Shown here: piece after piece, positions 33,120 through 40,450 of the stretch
Numbering within the stretch: the first letter of the stretch is position 1
Layout: the number at the start of each line of letters is the position of its first letter
Assembly: GCF_029525555.1 (NCBI RefSeq)
Contig: NZ_JAPDHZ010000008.1
Location: forward strand, 248,001 to 312,000
Length of the DNA: 64,000 nucleotides
Reading direction: 5' to 3'
Source of the DNA: Cohnella ginsengisoli
Lineage (GTDB): Bacteria; Bacillota; Bacilli; Paenibacillales; Paenibacillaceae
Program-made: the position numbers and the translations under genes
Notes under the pieces: generated by a model
Seen by the model: only the letters and a program-made list of their open reading frames with translations
Told to the model about the DNA's origin: nothing
Database searches by the model: none

Positions 33120-34037
33120 GTGAGAACGATTCAATTAGGGACAAGCTCGCTCGAGGTACCCGTAATCGCGGTCGGCTGCATGCGCATCAATTCGCTGGAG
33201 AAAGCGGAGGCCGAGCGTTTCGTTCAAACGTCGCTCGAGGCGGGCGCGAACTTTTTCGATCATGCCGACATCTATGGCGGAGGCGCCTGCGAAGAGATTT
33301 TCGCCGACGCCATTCATATGAACGACGATATTCGGGAGAAGATCGTCCTGCAGTCCAAATGCGGCATCCGCAAGGGCGCGTTCGACTTTTCCAAGGATCA
33401 TATCCTGAACTCGGTCGACGGCATCCTGAAGCGCCTGAAGACCGACTACCTGGACATTCTGCTGCTTCACCGTCCGGACGCGCTGGTCGAGCCCGAGGAA
33501 GTCGCCGAAGCGTTCGACAAGCTGGAGAGCGCCGGCAAGGTCCGTCACTTCGGCGTCTCCAACCAGAAGCCGATGCAGATCGAGCTGCTGAAGAAGCACG
33601 TCAAGCAGCCGCTCGTAGCGAATCAGCTGCAGCTGAGCATCACGAACGCCAACATGATCTCGAACGGCATCAACGTGAACATGGAAAACGAGTCCGCGAT
33701 CGACCGCGACGGCAGCATTCTGGACTATTGCCGCCTGAACGACATCACCGTTCAACCGTGGTCGCCGTTCCAGTACGGGTTCTTCAAGGGCGTGTTCCTG
33801 GACAACGAAGAATTCCCCGAGCTGAACGCCAAGATCGACGAGGTCGCCAAGAAGTACGAGGTCAGCAACACGACGATCGCGATCGCCTGGCTGCTCCGCC
33901 ATCCGGCGCGCATGCAGCCGGTCACCGGCACGATGAACGTCGCGCGCCTCCTCGACTGCGTCAAGGCCGGCGACATTCACCTGACGCGCGAAGAGTGGTA
34001 CGAGATCTACCGCGCGGCGGGCAACATCCTGCCTTAA
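33120..34037 (+). CDS. Aldo/keto reductase, YdhF-like
   Basis: NADPH-dependent oxidoreductase with a TIM-barrel fold, 305 residues, cytoplasmic. The GTG at 33120 follows AGGAGG by about 9 bases. Catalytic tetrad candidates are Asp and Tyr in FDHADIYGGG, Lys in VLQSKCGI and His in ILLLHRPD. GVSN (about 147) and the C-terminal NADP loop PVTGTMNVARL are as expected. Length is normal. It stands alone with its own terminator. The physiological substrate cannot be read from the sequence. Confidence 0.93.
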   Translation: MRTIQLGTSSLEVPVIAVGCMRINSLEKAEAERFVQTSLEAGANFFDHADIYGGGACEEIFADAIHMNDDIREKIVLQSKCGIRKGAFDFSKDHILNSVDGILKRLKTDYLDILLLHRPDALVEPEEVAEAFDKLESAGKVRHFGVSNQKPMQIELLKKHVKQPLVANQLQLSITNANMISNGINVNMENESAIDRDGSILDYCRLNDITVQPWSPFQYGFFKGVFLDNEEFPELNAKIDEVAKKYEVSNTTIAIAWLLRHPARMQPVTGTMNVARLLDCVKAGDIHLTREEWYEIYRAAGNILP

Positions 34038-34054
34038 GCGCTGTTTTGCGTACG

Positions 34055-34084
34055 GCCCCGGTCCTGACGGATCGGGGCTTTTTT
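34055..34084 (+). terminator. Terminator of the aldo/keto reductase gene
   Basis: Stem GCCCCG...CGGGGC (34055-34078) followed by T6. Confidence 0.85.
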
Positions 34085-34094
34085 CAGCACGCGC

Positions 34095-34132
34095 AAAAAG
34101 AAACGGCCGCCAGGCTCTTGAGCCGGCGGCCG
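34095..34132 (-). terminator. Terminator of the ArsR/AHSA1 unit
   Basis: Minus-strand stem with arms ACGGCCGCC/GGCGGCCGT followed by a T-rich tail (plus-strand AAAAAGAAA at 34095-34103). It lies 10 bases after the AHSA1 stop. Confidence 0.85.
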
Positions 34133-34141
34133 TAATCGGAC

Positions 34142-34658
34142 TTACTTGACTGCGTTCAGGCGCTCCTCGAGACGATCCCACGTCTCGGTGATGCCTTGCA
34201 GCATGCCCATGTCCATGACGGTCTTGAGCGCTTCGGCGGACGCGTACAGGCTGCTGCTGACCAGCTTCGTCTTGCCGCCGGCATCGACGAATTCCAGCGT
34301 GACCTCGGTCGACGGCATCTCCGCATTGACGTTTCCTTCGGCATCGGAGAAGTAGTCGACGTACACGATTTTTTCCCCTTCGACGATCTCCTTGTATACG
34401 CCCTTCCCCCCAAGACTCCATGCCGTAGAACTGGCCTTGGTTCGGATCCTCGCACTTCATGCAATAATGCCACACGCCGCCCGGACGGAATTCGACGTTG
34501 CACACCGGCACTTCCCAGCCACGCGGTCCCCACCAGCGCTTCAGATGCTCGGCTTCCTTGAACATTTTGAACACGAGCTCGCGGGGCGCATCGAATACGC
34601 GCTCCAGCACCAGTACCCGATCTCCTTCTACTCTCGAAACCATCGCATTGTTAGACAT
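34142..34658 (-). CDS. SRPBCC / AHSA1-like protein (frame broken)
   Basis: START-like hydrophobic-cavity protein of the AHSA1 family, about 171 residues, cytoplasmic. The ATG at 34658 lies 8 bases after GAGGAGG; an upstream ATG at 34685 lacks a site. Typical features are VFDAPRELVFKMFKEAEHLKRWWGP and FRPGGVWHY near the N-terminus and GITETWDRLEERL at the end. The frame breaks at the C6 run 34406-34411 (plus strand); with five, ESWGKGVYKEIVEGEKIVYV joins the halves. It lies 41 bases after an ArsR-type repressor gene; ArsR-AHSA1 pairs are common in Firmicutes and actinobacteria, but their ligand is rarely known. Confidence 0.86.
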
Positions 34659-34699
34659 TGTTAATTCCTCCTCGGTTAAATTCATTATTTATTCGGATC

Positions 34700-35065
34700 T
34701 TATTGGGGCCCTTCCGTTGGTTCCTTCTCCTGCAATTCCCGCAAGTAGTCGTCCAGCTTGTCGTACCGCTCTTCCATCATGCGGCGGAAGGTGCCCAGCC
34801 ACGTATCCATCGCTTGGAACGGTTCGGGCCGCAGCTTGTAAATCCGCCGGTTCGCGTCAGCCTTCACTTCTACGACTCCGGCCTCCCCCAGTACCTTCAG
34901 ATGCTTGGAGGCTTGGGGCTGCCGCATGCCCAGCCGGTCGGCGATCTCCCCTACGGTGAGGGGGCCGTCGCGCAGCAGCTCGACGATCTGCATGCGGTTC
35001 GGCTCGGCCAGCGCGCCGAGCGCCGCCATGTCCATGCCCGGTCGATGTCCCGACATGTCGTTCAC
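34700..35065 (-). CDS. ArsR-family transcriptional regulator
   Basis: Winged-helix repressor of 121 residues. The recognition helix region is TVGEIADRLGMRQPQASKHLKVL (about 35-60), with the family signature EPNRMQIVELL before it. There are no Cys residues for metal binding, so it is not a classical arsenic sensor. GTG at 35065 or ATG at 35056 could start it; AAGAGGTG suits the ATG. It controls, presumably, itself and the AHSA1 gene; the inverted repeat at 35149-35170 is a plausible operator. Confidence 0.9.
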   Translation of the reverse strand: MNDMSGHRPGMDMAALGALAEPNRMQIVELLRDGPLTVGEIADRLGMRQPQASKHLKVLGEAGVVEVKADANRRIYKLRPEPFQAMDTWLGTFRRMMEERYDKLDDYLRELQEKEPTEGPQ

Positions 35066-35148
35066 CTCTTCTACGTGTAATCTCCCGGGGATCTCATCTC
35101 CTTCGTCTTCAGGTTATCTTCCTGATGAACTAAATATACATCATTAGG

Positions 35149-35170
35149 AATATTCCTGTAAAGGAATATT
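35149..35170 (-). promoter_or_regulatory. Putative ArsR operator
   Basis: Perfect inverted repeat AATATTCCT-GTAA-AGGAATATT, overlapped by a third half (GGAATATTCC at 35147-35156). A minus-strand -10-like TATATTTAG lies at 35130-35138, so the repeat covers the -35 area of the arsR promoter. Confidence 0.6.
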
Positions 35171-35183
35171 TAAAAGAAATTGA

Positions 35184-35205
35184 AAGCCGCCCTGAGCGGC
35201 GGCTT
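35184..35205 (-). terminator. Terminator of the RidA gene
   Basis: Stem AAGCCGCC/GGCGGCTT with a 6-base loop region; the minus-strand tail TCAATTTCTTTT follows. Confidence 0.7.
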
Positions 35206-35247
35206 CGTGCGCGGCAAGGCGCGGGGGTTGCGGGCCCTGGACGGCGC

Positions 35248-35631
35248 TTAACCGCGGTGCGCGACGCAGTCGATCTCGACGAGCGCGTTTTTCGGCAGCT
35301 TGCCGACCTGAACCGTCGCGCGGGCAGGCAGCACGCCGCCGTCGAAGTAGCTCGCGTAGATCTCGTTGACCTTCGCGAAGTCGTCCATGCTGTCCAGGAA
35401 GATCGTCGTCTTCACGACGTCGCCGAGCGAGAGGCCGGCTTCTTCGACGACAGCCTTCAAGTTTTGCAGCACGCGATGGGTCTGCGCTTCGATGCCGCCC
35501 TCTACGATCGCGCCGGTAGCCGGGTCGAGCGGGATCTGGCCGGAAGCGAACAGGAAACCTCCTGCGAGCACGGCTTGGGAATACGGCCCGATCGCGGCCG
35601 GCGCCTGGGCGGTGGATACAGCTTGGTTCAT
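35248..35631 (-). CDS. ridA: RidA family reactive enamine/imine deaminase
   Basis: 127-residue YjgF/YER057c/UK114 protein that hydrolyses reactive enamine/imine intermediates from PLP enzymes; normally a cytoplasmic trimer. AIGPYSQAV, FASGQIPLDPATG and the C-terminal ARATVQVGKLPKNALVEID are signature segments, and the Arg in PARATV is the substrate-binding Arg. The ATG at 35631 lies 8 bases after GGAGG; the open frame up to 35751 has no family resemblance. Monocistronic. A weak promoter TTGCAT-N17-TAGGAT may lie about 110 bases upstream. Confidence 0.95.
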   Translation of the reverse strand: MNQAVSTAQAPAAIGPYSQAVLAGGFLFASGQIPLDPATGAIVEGGIEAQTHRVLQNLKAVVEEAGLSLGDVVKTTIFLDSMDDFAKVNEIYASYFDGGVLPARATVQVGKLPKNALVEIDCVAHRG

Positions 35632-35766
35632 TGGTAGAATGCCTCCTCGATACCTCGTTAAGGGAGCGCTCTCTACTGCCTGCGGGCTTTCCGCCCCGGA
35701 AGCGGCGCATCCTCTCCCTCTCATCCTATATGCCCGTCTAACTTCATGCAACCCGGCCCGTCATGC

Positions 35767-35798
35767 AAAAAAAAGAAGCGGGCAAACGCTGCCCGCTT
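35767..35798 (-). terminator. Terminator of the duplicated His-bearing secreted protein gene
   Basis: Minus-strand stem AAGCGGGCA/TGCCCGCTT followed by CTTTTTTTT (plus A8 at 35767-35774). It lies 11 bases after the stop codon. Confidence 0.88.
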
Positions 35799-35808
35799 TC
35801 GTCATGTC

Positions 35809-37434
35809 TCAGTGATGCATGCCCGCCATATCGGCCGGCGCTTCCGTCTCCGTCTCCATGGCCTTCGTCAGCGTGATCGACCAGTCCTTGGCGTTCCAGG
35901 CGACATCCCAGCCGAACAGCTCGGCGATAAAGCGTACTGGCACCTGCACGCGATTGTCCTTCAGCATGACCGGATACCCGATCTCCATGCGTTTGCCGTT
36001 CATCTCCATGTACTTTTTGCCGACCCAGAACTGCGCTTTGGCGGCGCCCGCGTCGATCCATACCGATTGAGCCGCGCGGTCCCAAGTCACCTTGGCGCCG
36101 ATGCCTTCGGCGAGATAGCGCAGCGGGATGTAGTTGGTTCCGTTGTCCATGTAGGGCTTCGTGTTCATCGTCGTTGCCTTGCCGTCGATGATCAGTCGAT
36201 CGGAGCCGACCTTGAACCAGACCTTCATGACTTCCGGAGCTGGTGCGGCCGTGTGGAACTTCTCGGGGAATTGAGCTGCAATGCCCGCGGCGAGAACGGC
36301 GCCCGTCGGGAACATATGGGCGTACGCCGTGCGGGCATCGGCGTAGACGGCCGCGTAGTCTTTGGCGACGTAAGCGTCAAACGCGTTCAGCAGATGATCG
36401 ATATGCATCTTCAGACTGTCGGCGATCGCCTGCCGGCTGAAGTTCGCGGGATTCGCGTCCGCGAAAAACTTGGCTTGCGCCATCCGGTATTCTTCCAGCT
36501 CTGCGATGGCTTTCTTCTTGCCGGCTTCGTCCTTCGCGCCGGTGGCTTTCACATAGTCCACGAAGTAACCGATGTGCGAGGACCAGACTTTCTTGAAGGC
36601 TTCGCCTGCATCCGCGCCATAGACGGAAGCGACTGCGGCGGACAGCTCGTCGGTGTTGCGGCCGAGGGAAGCGGCTGCCGCCGCGAAGTCAGGCGCGCCG
36701 TCGATGCCCTTCTGCATCGTGAAGATCGCCAGCAGGGCGTGCTCGCCCAGCTTCTGCTCCAGCGCCGAGCGCAGGTCGGACGCGGGATTGGAGGCGGCGG
36801 CATCCGTGAACTTCGCCGGGAACTGCGCCGCGATGCCTCCAGCCAGCGCATCGCCGGTCATGTACATGTGCGCGTAGGCCGTCTTGGCGTCGTCATATGC
36901 AGCCGCGTAGTTTTTGCCCACATAATCGTTGAATGCGGCGAGCAGATGGTCGATGTGCATCTTCAGGCCATCCGCGATCGCCTTCTCGTCGAAGTACTTC
37001 GGATTGGCGTCCGCGAAAAACTTGGCTTGCGCCATCCGGTACGATTCCAGGTCGGCGACGGCTTTGGCGCGGCCCGCTTCATCCTTGGCTGCCGTCGCCT
37101 TCACGTAGTCGACGAAGTAGCCGATGTGCGAGGACCAGATCTTCTTAAAGGCCGCGCCGGCGTCATCGCCGTATACGGAAGCCACCGCGCCCGACAGGTC
37201 GTCCGTATTCTGGCTCAGCGCGCCTGCTGCCTGCGCGAAGTCCGGGGCGCCGTCGTAGCCTTTCTGCATCGCGACGATCGCGAGCAGCGCGTGCTCGCCG
37301 AGCAGCTGGCCGAGCGCCGAGCGCAAGTCGGGCGTCGGCCCCTTCGTGCTAACCGTATGAGCGCTCGCGAATGCCGGCACCAACAACACTAGCGATAAGA
37401 GCAAACCTGTGATTTTGACGCGCAGTCCTTTCAT
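35809..37434 (-). CDS. Secreted protein with two His-bearing helical repeats and a copper-amine-oxidase-N domain
   Basis: 541 residues. ATG at 37434 lies 8 bases after GGAG; the signal peptide ends at AFASA (about 25). Two near-identical repeats (about 33-210 and 215-395) each carry conserved histidines in GEHALLAI, SSHIGYFVDYVKA, KMHIDHLL and TAYAHM. A stalk/copper-amine-oxidase-N domain follows (WFKVGSDRLIIDGKATTMN to about 525), and the C-terminus is DMAGMHH. The His pattern suggests a metal- or haem-binding helical bundle; this is inference and no enzymatic family was recognised. It is divergent from the ECF sigma gene and shares its promoter type, so it is likely a target of that sigma factor. 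Confidence 0.82.
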   Translation of the reverse strand: MKGLRVKITGLLLSLVLLVPAFASAHTVSTKGPTPDLRSALGQLLGEHALLAIVAMQKGYDGAPDFAQAAGALSQNTDDLSGAVASVYGDDAGAAFKKIWSSHIGYFVDYVKATAAKDEAGRAKAVADLESYRMAQAKFFADANPKYFDEKAIADGLKMHIDHLLAAFNDYVGKNYAAAYDDAKTAYAHMYMTGDALAGGIAAQFPAKFTDAAASNPASDLRSALEQKLGEHALLAIFTMQKGIDGAPDFAAAAASLGRNTDELSAAVASVYGADAGEAFKKVWSSHIGYFVDYVKATGAKDEAGKKKAIAELEEYRMAQAKFFADANPANFSRQAIADSLKMHIDHLLNAFDAYVAKDYAAVYADARTAYAHMFPTGAVLAAGIAAQFPEKFHTAAPAPEVMKVWFKVGSDRLIIDGKATTMNTKPYMDNGTNYIPLRYLAEGIGAKVTWDRAAQSVWIDAGAAKAQFWVGKKYMEMNGKRMEIGYPVMLKDNRVQVPVRFIAELFGWDVAWNAKDWSITLTKAMETETEAPADMAGMHH

Positions 37435-37493
37435 GGGGAACACTCCTTTTACAGTGGGTGGCCGTCCTCTTGCTTGACGGTTCTGCAAGGTGT

Positions 37494-37520
37494 AACGGAC
37501 GCCGCGATCATTCGGATCAC
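37494..37520 (-). promoter_or_regulatory. ECF-type promoter of the secreted protein gene
   Basis: Minus strand: GTGATCCG, 15 bases, then CGTT (plus 37494-37497). It mirrors the promoter of the sigma operon exactly in -35 sequence and spacing. Confidence 0.6.
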
Positions 37521-37546
37521 CGCCTCGGCCATTTTTTTTAAAAAAA

Positions 37547-37573
37547 GTGATCCGCTGTAATTTCAATTACGAA
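37547..37573 (+). promoter_or_regulatory. ECF-type promoter of the sigma/anti-sigma operon
   Basis: GTGATCCG (37547-37554), 15 bases, then CGAA (37570-37573), 40 bases before the start codon. The two -35 boxes flank a T8A7 tract (37532-37546). A vegetative-like TATAAT at 37578-37583 lacks a good -35. Confidence 0.6.
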
Positions 37574-37612
37574 CCTTTATAATGAATGGGAGTTCAGGAA
37601 AGGAGCTCCTCG

Positions 37613-38203
37613 ATGAACGATATCGCGTCAGATATAGAGATGATGCGGCGCATCGCCGGACGGGACGCCATGGCGCTCGAAGCGCTCTACGACAGGTACG
37701 AGAAGGCGGTATACGCCTTCGCCTACCGGTTCGCCCAAGACGCGATGCTGGCCGAAGAGATCGTACAGGAATTATTCATGCGAATATGGAATCAACCGGA
37801 GCGCTACGACGCTTCGCTGGGCAAGCTGACGACCTGGATCTTCGCGGTGACCCGCAACATCGCGATCGATCAGCTCCGCAAGCGGCAAAATCGCACGACA
37901 AGCCAGACGGCTGATACCGAACGATTCGCGCGGCTGCCCGATCCGGCAAGCGGTCCCGAGGAAGAATACGACATCAAGTGGACGGGCGAGCAGTTAAAGG
38001 GAGCCTTGGCGGCACTGAACCCGGACCAGCGGCAGGTGTTGGATCTCATCTATTATCAAGGTTATACGCAGCACGAGGTGTCCGAGCGGCAAGGCATCCC
38101 GCTGGGCACGGTCAAGAGCCGCGTGCGCCTGGCGATGAAGCAGCTCAAGGAGCGGCTCGGAGATCTGGAAAGGAGGCGAACCCCCTATGACACAACCTCA
38201 TGA
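37613..38203 (+). CDS. ECF RNA polymerase sigma factor (SigK/RpoE-like)
   Basis: 196-residue group IV sigma factor. ATG at 37613 has AAAGGAG 7 bases upstream; the longer frame from 37586 is not needed. Region 2 (LYDRYEKAVYAFAYRFAQDAMLAEEIVQELFMRIW) is at about 22-60 and region 4 (LNPDQRQVLDLIYYQGYTQHEVSERQGIPLGTVKSR) at about 125-175. The stop overlaps the anti-sigma gene by 17 bases, so the two are co-translated. Paired promoters with a GTGATCCG -35 suggest autoregulation. Confidence 0.93.
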   Translation: MNDIASDIEMMRRIAGRDAMALEALYDRYEKAVYAFAYRFAQDAMLAEEIVQELFMRIWNQPERYDASLGKLTTWIFAVTRNIAIDQLRKRQNRTTSQTADTERFARLPDPASGPEEEYDIKWTGEQLKGALAALNPDQRQVLDLIYYQGYTQHEVSERQGIPLGTVKSRVRLAMKQLKERLGDLERRRTPYDTTS

Positions 38204-39038
38204 CGAGACATGCGATCTGCTGGAGTTGTACATGCTGGGCGGTCTCGACGAAGCGGAAGCCCTGCGCTTCGAAGCGCACCTGTCCTCGTGCGAGTCCTGC
38301 CAGGAGCAGCGCCTGGCGCTCGCGGACATCGTCGGTCTGCTGCCGGCGACGGCGGAGCCGCAGCCGGTTCCGGAAGGAATGAAGAAAAGAATTCTCGCGA
38401 ACGTGCTCGCGGAAGCCGTTCCCGCCGGCTCCGAAGCCAAGACGCCGCCGACCGCGTCGCCATCCGAATCGCAGCCTTCGATCCAACCTTCGATCCAACC
38501 TGCGCCGAAGCCTGCGACGCCGGCATCGGGCGCATCGATCTTGCAGACAACGACGAGACGCACGCCGGCCTACATGAAGCTTGTCACGGCCGGACTCGCC
38601 GCTGCGCTGATTGCGCTGGCGCTGTACGCCGCCCAGCTGCGGGGACAGGTCGGCGACCTGCGGGGCGAGCTTGCGGAGGCCGGAAGCGCGCCGGTTCAAG
38701 AGCTGAAGGTGAACCAGGCCGTCAAGCTCAATCCGGCGGCGGCGGATATCGTCGCCACGGGCCTCGCCACCATCGTCATCGATAAAAACGGCACCCACCT
38801 GCTCGTGCAGGCAGAACAGCTGCCGAAGCTGCAGGGCAACGAAGCTTACCAAGTTTGGCTGATCAAAGGCCAGGAGAAGTTCAGCGCGGGCACCTTCCTC
38901 TCCGATCAAGGAACCGGCGCCATCTACTACACGCTGAAAAACGGCGGCTACGACACGGTCGCGATCACCCTCGAGCCGGACGCGTTCGGCGACCAGCCGC
39001 GCGGCAAGATCGTACTGGCGGCTGCGCTTGACGCTTAA
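38187..39038 (+). CDS. RskA-like transmembrane anti-sigma factor
   Basis: 283 residues. The N-terminal zinc-finger anti-sigma domain carries HxxxCxxC-like EAHLSSCESCQEQ at about 29-42. A Pro/Ser linker leads to one membrane segment (LVTAGLAAALIALALYAAQL, about 133-152), and the extracytoplasmic RskA-type domain (GNEAYQVWLIKGQEKFSAGTF) ends the protein. It sequesters the preceding ECF sigma at the membrane until released, presumably by proteolysis. The signal is unknown. Confidence 0.92.
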   Translation: MTQPHDETCDLLELYMLGGLDEAEALRFEAHLSSCESCQEQRLALADIVGLLPATAEPQPVPEGMKKRILANVLAEAVPAGSEAKTPPTASPSESQPSIQPSIQPAPKPATPASGASILQTTTRRTPAYMKLVTAGLAAALIALALYAAQLRGQVGDLRGELAEAGSAPVQELKVNQAVKLNPAAADIVATGLATIVIDKNGTHLLVQAEQLPKLQGNEAYQVWLIKGQEKFSAGTFLSDQGTGAIYYTLKNGGYDTVAITLEPDAFGDQPRGKIVLAAALDA

Positions 39039-39083
39039 GCCGGCCGCTCGTTCAAATCAGCGGACAGCGCCGAACGAAGCACA

Positions 39084-39124
39084 AAACGGGATGAAGCAGA
39101 ATGGTTATCTGCCTCATCCCGTTT
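39084..39124. terminator. Bidirectional terminator
   Basis: Long stem AAACGGGATGA/TCATCCCGTTT with an inner GCAGA/TCTGC pair, between convergent genes. A-rich on the left and T-containing on the right. Confidence 0.75.
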
Positions 39125-39169
39125 GCGTTTTCGGTCGGCTCGCCTTGGTTAAGCCGCTGATCGGAAGCT

Positions 39170-40198
39170 CTATGCCCGTACCCGCCCCTCGAGCGCAAAC
39201 CGGAACATTTGCTCGAACAGCAGGAAGTGACAGTCGAGAATCTCGTCCGGCGTGAAGCGCAGCCCCGATCCGTCGATGCCCATGTTGGACTCGTACGTCA
39301 TGCTGAGACCTCCGCATACTTGATGGACCGCGGTGGTCAGGTTGAACGACGGATACGGGTACGTCTCCCCGTCCTGCACCATCTGTTCGACCACATCGAA
39401 GGGCAGTCCTCGCACGCGGTGCGCCTCCGCCATCCGGAGGTTGAACGCCTGCTGCCTGCGCTTGACGTCGACCGGCAGATACGGGATCCATGGGAAATGC
39501 ACCGCCGTGTCGGCGCCCCCGTGAAGCGACATGTGAAAATCGACCGCCTCGCGGTCCGCCAGCCCGAGCAGCGCGGCCGTCTCCTTCGCCATCGGCGCGA
39601 AGAAGTTGTCGTGCATCATGTTGACGCCGTCGTCGTTGAAGTAGGAGCCGAGAAACGCCGAGGCTTCCTTGATCGGATGAACCGCCTTGCAATCCGGCCA
39701 TCGGCAGAGGGTGCCGTCCTTCCAAGAACCTTGCATATAGTAAACGAACTGCTCGTAAGGCACGCCGATGAGCGAATCGACCGGCAGACGCGCCCGTCCG
39801 TCGGGATTCATGCACGGAATGAGCAAGAGACGGAAGCGGCTCGCGTTTTCATAAATATAATCGTGCCGCCGTCCCCGGTAATCCTCGCCGGTCTCGAGCA
39901 GCCGGATGAGGTTCATGACGCCGACGATACCCTCGAGCTCCCCGCCGTGCACGCCGCCGACGATGAGGAGCACGGGCCTCGCGTCCTCTCCCTTGTTCGC
40001 GTACTTCGAAGGATCGCGCGCGCCGCAAGCCGAGCTGTAGTTCGCCTGCCGGCCGAAATCCTGCTTGTCTCCGTACTCGGCCAGATAGACGCTGCGGCCG
40101 CCCGCGGACGCGGTCAGCACGCTCGCTTGGCCAAGGCTCAGATTCGCCATCGCGTCCTCGATATCCGTCAGCTTGCCTCTCCAGAACGATGCCTGCAA
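39170..40198 (-). CDS. M14-family zinc carboxypeptidase-like protein
   Basis: 342 residues, intact, no signal peptide. The HxxE zinc motif is in IVGGVHGGELEGIVG (about 81-95), and IPCMNPDGRARLP and DFHMSLHGG supply further active-site segments. TTG at 40198 lies 8 bases after GGAGG. It resembles the succinylglutamate-desuccinylase/AGA-like and peptidoglycan-type M14 groups; the exact specificity (cell-wall peptide or other C-terminal amide) is not clear. Its neighbours give no pathway. Confidence 0.85.
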   Translation of the reverse strand: MQASFWRGKLTDIEDAMANLSLGQASVLTASAGGRSVYLAEYGDKQDFGRQANYSSACGARDPSKYANKGEDARPVLLIVGGVHGGELEGIVGVMNLIRLLETGEDYRGRRHDYIYENASRFRLLLIPCMNPDGRARLPVDSLIGVPYEQFVYYMQGSWKDGTLCRWPDCKAVHPIKEASAFLGSYFNDDGVNMMHDNFFAPMAKETAALLGLADREAVDFHMSLHGGADTAVHFPWIPYLPVDVKRRQQAFNLRMAEAHRVRGLPFDVVEQMVQDGETYPYPSFNLTTAVHQVCGGLSMTYESNMGIDGSGLRFTPDEILDCHFLLFEQMFRFALEGRVRA

Positions 40199-40290
40199 GT
40201 TCTATTCCTCCTGCGACCGTTGTCGTAAGCGCTGTTTGGGTCTCCTGTATTATGCAGGCGCGCCGAGGAAGACGCTTTCCCTTTTCCGCT

Positions 40291-40374
40291 TCATTTTTGA
40301 ACTTTTCGGCGATGGCCGTTTTTCTGACGGTACAGGCCGACCTGGTACGCGTCGATGAACTTCTGCGCGCCCAT
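40291..40374 (-). CDS. Possible small protein of 27 residues
   Basis: An ATG at 40374 opens a Lys/Arg-rich frame starting MGAQKFIDAYQVGLYRQKNG, which has a protein-like look, between the terminator at 40407-40429 and the M14 gene. No ribosome-binding site is apparent and the frame could be chance. No family recognised. Confidence 0.25.
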   Translation of the reverse strand: MGAQKFIDAYQVGLYRQKNGHRRKVQK

Positions 40375-40406
40375 GCGCACGATTCGCGTATTCGTTGCCG
40401 TACGGC

Positions 40407-40429
40407 AAAAAGAGGACGCTCTCGCGTCC
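40407..40429 (-). terminator. Terminator of the siderophore-binding protein gene
   Basis: Minus-strand stem GGACGC/GCGTCC followed by TCTTTTTG, 21 bases after the stop. Confidence 0.85.
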
Positions 40430-40450
40430 CCCTTCGTCGTGCATGGGCGT

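Noticed and set aside
33135..34685. A 516-codon minus-strand frame across the aldo/keto reductase gene
   Set aside because: Its first part is the AHSA1 gene before the frame break; the rest is the antisense shadow of the reductase gene, with low-complexity Arg/Asp/Val composition typical of high-GC shadows.
35809..37434. Internal duplication taken as a mobile element or composite repeat
   Set aside because: The duplication is in frame, confined to coding sequence and has no inverted repeats or transposase; it is a domain duplication.
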